From Zeugodacus cucurbitae (lineage: Eukaryota; Arthropoda; Insecta; Diptera; Tephritidae): DNA of 64,000 nucleotides. Under the pieces are notes generated by a model. It was not told where the DNA came from, did no database searches, and saw only the letters and a list, made by a program, of their open reading frames with translations. The stretch covers positions 14,367,501 to 14,431,500 of the forward strand of contig NC_071668.1 in NCBI RefSeq assembly GCF_028554725.1. Reading direction: 5' to 3'. Positions 57,401 to 64,000 of this stretch are shown in pieces. A program made the position numbers and the translations under genes. Within the stretch, counting starts at the first letter, position 1, and every line of letters begins with the position of its first letter.

Positions 57401-57485
57401 ATCTCTCTCTATATATCGCTCTCTCTGTCTCTGTTTCTCTCTTTCGCTCTATTTCTGTCTCTCTCTCTCTTTCCCTATCCTCTCT
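57401..57485. repeat. CT-rich microsatellite
   Basis: TCTCTCTC, CTGTCTCTG and TTTCTCTC runs directly after HINE copy 6. Confidence 0.8.
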
Positions 57486-58101
57486 GTAGGTTGAGTCTGT
57501 ATCGAGAAAATATGAAAAAAGTCGTTCCGGGAGCTTCTAACTGTTTTGGGTAGTTTAAAACATAGAAATGGTTTGATGAAATCGGGAACATTTTCTCTCT
57601 GTTAAAACAGGGCTAATCTGAGATTTATTAAAGCTAGTTTCAGTGAAAGCAAAAACTTAATGATTGATTGTGCGGTATTCTTTCTTTGTCTCTTCGGTGA
57701 ATACCGAACCTATATCTTCCCTATCTTTTTTCTCTTATTTTTCTGGGTAGTTGAAACTCCAGCAATTTTATGATACTTCGATGTTCAAATCAGGGTAGAA
57801 CTGATGTTAATAAAAGTTTGGGTTCCGTTTTTGTAGGAGGTAAGATCTCTATAACTTCCATTGGGGAGGTTTTTTTTTTATCTGGTGGGTACCAAAACCT
57901 ATGCACAACCGCAGTTGCCTTCTCACTTTAACTCGCCTCCAAACGGATGTCTGTTGGCTTCCGAGAAGATACTCTGTCTAAAACCGGAAGTCATGAGCTG
58001 CTTGAGTCAAATGCAAAAGAATCGTTCCAGGCCACTCCCAAGTGAATGGTAGTCAGAAACTTTCCTCACCTACGTGAACTTCTACACATGACTCCATCCT
58101 C
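57486..58101. other. Non-coding; possible LINE-associated DNA at 57880-58095
   Basis: GC-richer text at 57880-58095 (GCCTCCAAACGGATGTCTGT) runs straight into the LINE fragment. It may be part of the same or another retroelement, but no motif decides this. Confidence 0.4.
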
Positions 58102-58335
58102 CTCTACAAGTCGCTCATTATTCCCGTCTTGATGTATGGCGCAGAAGCGGGGACGATGGATGGATGTATGAAAACTCTCCAGCTTTGAAAGTGTGCGACG
58201 CTGTACTCGCTGGAGGAATCCGCGGAAGAAGACGTCCTCCACTCCGTTGGTAAGACCAAGTGGAAATTGACCTGGCAGCACATGGAGTTTCCAAATAGCG
58301 CCAAATTGCAAAACGGAGAGATGAAACCATCCAGA
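58102..58335 (+). pseudogene. LINE reverse transcriptase fragment, copy E
   Basis: CTCTACAAGTCGCTCATTAT starts a match to the C-terminal part of copy B (about 4552). After ACGATGGA the sequence jumps to the ATGAAAAC-CTCCAGCT region, so about 160 bp (FERKVLR to RQRLRWLGH) are deleted. The reading then continues through GGTAAGACCAAGTGG to about 58330. It is frameshifted and cannot code. Confidence 0.8.
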
Positions 58336-60552
58336 TAGAAATCTTCTTAAGCTATTGTTATTTTTGCAATTTTTTATTAGATTCGATTTTATACTCCCAT
58401 ATATAAAATCTCATTTTTAGTTCTTATATGTACACACATACAGATGTACAGTTATAAGAATCTGCGAACCTTTTTTAAATCTCAAAACCATAATCATTAT
58501 CAAAGTATAATCATCATAGCTTCTTCAACCTTCCATCCACTTCAACACCCCTTAAAATCCGTCAACATCAGCACTTTTTCCAATTCAAATGGCATTCCTA
58601 CATCCATACACACACACACTTATCGCCGGCGACATCTTAACTTTGTCGCTTTTATTCTAGCTTATCCAACCTTTAACGCTTTTAATTTCCCTACGAACGT
58701 GTTGGCAGTAAGTGTTTCAGTAAAGAAGAAGACCAAGGGCACGCACACACACAGATAGAGGCAAAAGCTGTGGCAAAAGCAACTTTCATCTTAATTTCCA
58801 TCACCAACGTCAGCAATTGACACAAAAGGAACAACGCCAACAACAACAACTGCAGCAACAACACTTAACTCTTTTCATACCTTTTAAGCGCTCATTTAAG
58901 TGCCGAAGTGTGCGTGTGGTGGCCGGGTAAAAGTACGAAGAAGAGGCACACAATTAAGCACACCAATACACAGAGAGAGAGAGTTGGTTGTCTTCAGCAG
59001 TAGCCACCAGTCAAACAGACAGACGATTAGACAGCCTGACAGTGGCTCACTCATTTACTCAGGCGCTTATTGATGCGTTCACTTTCTTCAGACGCACACC
59101 CCTTCTCTCCAACAAGTTGAGCTATTCACTCTGGTAGACACTTCCGCTGCCATAGAATTATGTCCTTGATGTGAAAATTTTAATTTCAAACTTCAAAATT
59201 TCGTACGGCATCTTGAGCAAACAAATATTTTCTGCTGAGACAGATGACAATTGTTGGCGTCTTTTGCGGCGTGGCAGCCACCTTCCGCGCTTAATGGATT
59301 GCTGGCATTCCAGCGTGAGTTCCTAGTCGACGCAGCAAATCTGTATGCGTAGGCATCCAGCGCGCTTTTCTCATTTTGACATTTCACTGTATAATTTTCT
59401 GCTTAATTTTCTTCCCACTTTTTTTCCATAACAAAAAGACAAATAAATTTGATAAAGTGTCAGCAAAGTACCGACGCGGGTTAGCCCCCCCTTAACCGGC
59501 GTGTTGATGAAAGGGTTGTTGGTAAGTGCGTAATAGCGGCAGGTACTGCACGGCTTGTGTGCGTCGGCTTGTGTGTTGTTGTCTTCGGAAGATAAATATA
59601 ATTTTGAAGCGTATAATTTCGTAGATAATGAAGTTTTTAATGAATGTTTTTCTCTATTTTTGTTGCTGGTTGACAGTTTTTGTTGTTCTTCATGTTTTTG
59701 CTTACATTTTTAATGGTATTTGCTTTGCTGAAGCGCTTCCTAACTTATTTTTGTAGGTTATGTGGGTGGTTAATTTGAGTACTTAACATTTTTTTTATTT
59801 AATTGTTTTTTAAAGATTTTTAAATGTTTTCTTTTTTATTTGTAAATTTCAGATTATACGCTGTGAACTTAAAGTTGTATGAAAACTGATTTGAATGGTA
59901 AGTACCTAATTTCACTTCATTTTTTGCGTATGATTAAAATATATTTCTTATTAAGTACAATTTCAATCATATTACTAAGGCACTGAAGGTTTTTTTTGGT
60001 TTATGTTTCAAAAACTGAAGTTTGTAACATTTTAGTCGAATATTTGATATCTCAAACCTTGAAAAACTGCTCAAATTCATTTGGAAAGTTGAAGTCTGAT
60101 CTTCAGTATAGATACGAGTTGGTTAGAATTAGGTTCACAAATAATGAGGAGATTATAGTTAGAGAACTTTAGGTTATGTTCAGCAATTTTCTGGTATTAA
60201 TATTGATTCGGGGTAGTTTAGCATCTTCCTAGCAAGTTTAATGGTCTGAAGACCGAGTAAACTCATGTTTCAGGCTTCAACTTAATTTACTTACCCAAAT
60301 ATGAACTTTCAGTTCGTCGATCGATTGGTATATAGGGTTACCATGTGTTAAGGTCGTTTGCAGAAATGTTAGAATTTGCCGGTTCTAAATCATCCCACGG
60401 TTTATGTCTCTTTAGTATAGAAATCTGCAATATTCATTTAAAATTTATCATTCACTGGCTCGTGGAAAGTTATATCTACCTACATTTCCCTTCTTCGGGC
60501 ATATATAAATACATTCCTTTTAACACCAGTCGTCCTTTCTTCTCGCAGTGTG
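58336..60552. other. Non-coding, no gene recognised
   Basis: CA-rich 58605-58620 and 58740-58755, CAACAACAA at 58828-58865, GAGA tract at 58973-58983. No domain-bearing frame on either strand. Confidence 0.5.
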
Positions 60553-61165
60553 GCGCCAATTGGCAAGCCTAAGTGCAGCCAGGTCCTTCTCCACCTGATC
60601 TTTCCAACGGAATGGAGATCTTCTTTTTCCTCGGGTTCCACCAGCAGGTACTGCATCGAACCCTTTCAAAGCTGGAGCGCTTTCGTCCAAGGACAACATG
60701 ACCTAAGCATCGCAGACGCTGTCTTTTTATTCGCTGAATTAAGTCAATGTCGTCGAATAACACTTATACGTCATCATTCCATCGTCAACGGTATTCGCCG
60801 TTGCCAATATTTAAGAGAAATTGCGCAAAACCCTCGAAAAATCCTAGTGCCGTCTCATAGGATGTTGACATCGTCCACGTTTCTGCAGCATAATGCGACA
60901 TAATGGACGGGAATAATAAGCGGTTGTATAATTTGATTTTGTTTCGTCGAGAGGGGACTTTACTTTTCAGTTGCCTACCTAGTCCAAGGATTTTGCGTTG
61001 GATTTCCAGGCTGACATTGTTATTGCTGTTAATACTGGTTTCAAGATAGACGTCAACAGTGACGTAGAAGCCAAGACCCTAGTGCGCTGATTGTTTGTTT
61101 GATGACAGGTAATATCTTGTTCTCGTTCTACACCAGACCCATACGCATCGCTTCCTTATCCAAAA
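60553..61165 (-). pseudogene. LINE reverse transcriptase fragment, copy D (antisense)
   Basis: The minus strand runs from a region equivalent to the residues after YADD (about 61165), through NFVYLG-like and QRKILG-like blocks (frameshifted), to RIKRQRLRCLGHVVLGRKRS and the GRPPLRW equivalent near 60600. Frameshifts and small deletions break the frame near 60640, 60900 and 61040. It is the most diverged of the five copies. Confidence 0.78.
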
Positions 61166-63339
61166 TAGTCTGAATAAATGGAGTCATATGACTTAGGCGG
61201 CCCATTCTTAGAAAAATTCGTCTCTTTATACAATTTTACAATGATTATCGGTGATATGGCTGATTTATATTATTATTAGGGGGCCCCAAAATATTCTAAA
61301 TAATTTGTGCGTACCATCGACGTTAACGTCGGCTCAGTCTTCAGTTCTATGAACCCCAAACTTCGTTTAGTCCTTGCTAAAGTACACGCACCATTATTCC
61401 AAAAAAAATTGTGTTTACTCTGAAATTATATGCCTATATAATAACAATGCCCATTAGAAATATAAGAGGCAAGTGAGGGGTATACTTGTACAACAATCAA
61501 GTCTCAGGCTCTGGATTGTTTGAAGAAGAATAGGGAAGAAGTCTAGGTGGATTTTTGCGAACCCGAATAGGAGCCCTTAGCTCATTGAAGCCTTGGCACA
61601 AAAGGATGAATTGGTGCGAAGACCGATATAGAAAAACTTGACTTTTGGAAATATAGCAAAGAGTCACACACAATGTAGAGTTTATGAACAATTTCACAAA
61701 AAAACTTCACATGACATTTCAAAATCTACGAAAGAGACCAGACGAAGCGAGAGACTGATTAGAGTGTTGCGTTCTAGAACAACAACAACTCTCAACCAAG
61801 GAAATAGTAATCCAACGGGAAGACATGTTTTATAGGTTAGGTTATTCGTCAATTGATTTATTATAGATTATTATGGAAATAGTGGCATTTAATTTGATTC
61901 TAGAATATTTATTCATGGTACTATTATGAAGTAGAAAAGTAAAAAAAAGTGACATAAAAATTCAACCAACGTGTTTTCGTCACTTGTGACACAACATATG
62001 TACTCAGTTCAAGTAGGAATGGGTAACCTTAACAGTTCAAAAGAAACACGCATGTTGTACAAATGTTAAAATACCTTTAATGGACACCACTGGGGAATAC
62101 AAAAAAATGAAAAGAAATAAAAAGGAACCCCCATAAAAAATCAACTACAACTTTCTAGTTCTCGAAAAAACTTTTCCTTCGCTTCCGCTGAGCGCTGAGT
62201 AAAAAGTTAAAAATGTACAGCTGGACAGAATAGCCGGCAGGCAGGCGAGTGACAATAAGATGACTTGCTGTTCTTCATGTGTTAGCGCCGCCGGACACTG
62301 TGTATACTTTCTTTGGGTGTATTTTCACCCCGCGGCGGCGGCGGCTAATGTGTTGCTTTTAGTTTTATATTATTGATGCGCAGCGACTTCGCCCTTGCTC
62401 TACCATTAGCTTCACTTGTACTGTCTTCAGAGACATGTAAGTGAAATTAAATTGATTTTTTTTTTCTGAGTGTCCCCACGCTGGACATGACAGTGACCCC
62501 GACGACAATGCGTAGACACTGACGCCGCTAAAATTTTTTGGTGGACAGTGTATGAAGAGAGTTGTAGTTGTTGGTGTTGTGGACCAACTTAAAACTTGCT
62601 GAAATGGGTGCACACATATAAAATACGCATAAAAGTGTAAATGTGGTTATAAATTCAAGTACCGTTAGTTACATTCATTCAAGTGCACACACAAGTGTTT
62701 CCAAGCGTAGTAGTTCGCCCATGACTTTACATGTTTCACTGTCGCACCAGCCATCGCGCCGGTTATTTCTATAACTTTTACCACAATTTAGTGTCGCTAC
62801 AATTTTGAAGTTTCATTTTCAAGTCTGGCGTCTGTTGCTGCATACAAAATGAGTGCTTACTGGTTGGTTTTCCAACCGAATGGTTGTGAGTAATGTTTCG
62901 CAGATTTCTTAGAATGATGTGAGATGAGAGTCTGGGGATTTTTCATGGTAGAATATTAAAAAAAAAGATGGATATCTTTGAGCAAGGGGCCGATATATAC
63001 GTGCTTTAAAATAGACTTAGTTCTGAACTCATCTCCAAGATCTATTGCGACAGTTTAGGTGATACCCTGTTAGTATATCTGCTACGAAATCGATTTAGTA
63101 TAAGAGAATGAATTGACGAAGATAATCAGCTCAGACAAGACTTAAATGTAGTAAAGAATAATGTTTTCTGACCAATCTTGCTGTTTACTAATTCATTTTG
63201 TAAAACCAATTCGATTATTTTTGATATGTACAGCATGACACATTTTTACTTTACTTACTGTCGGCGAATTTAGTTCTCGGCTTCAACTCTGTTCTTTCTT
63301 AACGATTGAGTCTAGATTCTTGCTATGCCTCTGTAGATA
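61166..63339. other. Non-coding, no gene recognised
   Basis: Mixed DNA. 62330-62345 has a CGGCGGCGGCGG run. Frames here (such as 62365-62613 on the minus strand) lack any known domain. Confidence 0.5.
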
Positions 63340-63343
63340 CTGT

Positions 63344-63785
63344 TTAATTTTTTGCAGTCATTTGGGGAAATCTCACACTTATCACGAATTTTCCTATCAA
63401 GGTTATTACGCCTTTTTTGAACCACCCTGTAGTCTTGATAAAATGAAATAATTCGCATAGTTTGATATGTGCAACTTTCGCCACATCATCGAGGAAACCG
63501 CGTTTGATAGTTGCGATTCCTTCTCTATACAGAGCCGTACATCCGCATAGAAGGTGTGTTATAGTTTCTTGTTTTACTACTTCTTGGCAGCTTCTACAGT
63601 AATCATTTAACGGTATCCCCAGTCTGCTGGTGTGTCTCTCAATCAGACCTGTTAACACCCCACTGGGATTCTTATGTCATTCCTTTTAAATTTCAATAGT
63701 CGGCATGTTTGGCTCTTATTCCATTCAGACCACGTTTCTCTGCTGGTTGAGTAAATCATTGATTGCTTCCATCGAGCTTCAGAGG
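63344..63785 (-). pseudogene. LINE C-terminal fragment with zinc-binding tail
   Basis: On the minus strand the frame reads TSRLGIPLNDYCRSCQEV, then ETITHLLCGCTAL. The C-x2-C, H-x3-C-x-C spacing is the usual post-RNase-H zinc-binding tail of I/Jockey-superfamily LINEs. Upstream (63680-63780) WSEWNKSQTCRLLKFK-like text continues in another frame, separated by a frameshift near 63660. A 3' tail is not clear. It is a different family from 14391-15217. Confidence 0.72.
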
Positions 63786-64000
63786 TATGTAAAGTTCCTC
63801 TTTATTAACATCTAACTGTAAGGTGGTGCTCAGATAACATATGCTATTTTCCTATCAAACTCGTGTCAAGTATACATTCTATACTTCAAGTATCGGACCA
63901 AAGTCCATGTCCTTTAGTTCGTTAGATAATCGGCCTATGTTAGATAAACGAAGCATTCGGTTAGTGCCCAACCAACATCGGCATGTTTCGGAGCTGAAAA
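63786..64000. other. Non-coding window end
   Basis: No gene recognised; the LINE fragment may continue upstream but cannot be traced. Confidence 0.4.

Noticed and set aside
58066..58330. Three minus-strand frames opposite LINE copy E
   Set aside because: They are antisense shadows of the LINE fragment.

Overview
This window looks like a euchromatic piece of a higher-fly (brachyceran) genome, most likely a tephritid fruit fly. The evidence is AT-rich DNA, one housekeeping gene with introns mostly of 57-64 bp and an almost complete match to the dipteran COG8 protein, a rosa-like (DD41D) mariner relic, and dense decayed LINEs and MITEs. The tephritid assignment is an inference from repeat types; the fly assignment is firm. 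There is no sign of bacterial, viral or organellar sequence, and no rRNA, tRNA or CRISPR could be supported.

The only confident protein-coding gene is Cog8 (18029-20244, + strand, five exons, 590 codons), a subunit of the conserved oligomeric Golgi tethering complex. It has a twin E-box promoter motif about 85-100 bp upstream of the ATG and a poly(A) signal at 20330. Its first intron is 57 bp, a multiple of three, and free of stops, so retention would add 19 residues without breaking the frame.

Everything else is intergenic or intronic DNA with layers of mobile elements. Positions 1-5.8 kb hold two LINE reverse-transcriptase relics and a LINE RNase H relic; one RT copy sits inside an older Helentron-like element with a 15-bp target duplication. 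Positions 7.0-8.0 kb hold a decayed ~115-bp tandem array. Positions 10.5-17.3 kb hold a Helentron-like copy, two related LINE 3' ends and a second Helentron-like family. After Cog8 come an unclassified inverted-repeat MITE (21.5 kb), a rosa-like mariner derivative (21.9 kb), another Helentron-like copy (23.2 kb) and an antisense LINE RT copy (26.9 kb). A pair of inverted PIF/Harbinger-like elements lies at 29.8 kb and 50.8 kb, each carrying a TTTTA microsatellite. The 32.9-49.1 kb stretch holds an inverted-repeat-bounded minisatellite, more Helentron-like copies, two local tandem arrays, a mariner relic, and a Tigger/pogo-like element split by a Helentron-like insertion. From 52 to 64 kb there are a second mariner relic, two new-looking MITEs (TTAA-flanked, and a CCTTTTCACACAG-ended one), another Helentron-like copy and three LINE scraps.

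The best candidate for a coherent, under-described system is the set of Helentron-like (HINE) elements. At least two sequence families share a 5' palindrome, a 3' subterminal inverse of that palindrome, a short 3' hairpin and a CTTGTTTT end. A third, 1.5-kb candidate carries an internal 131-bp satellite.
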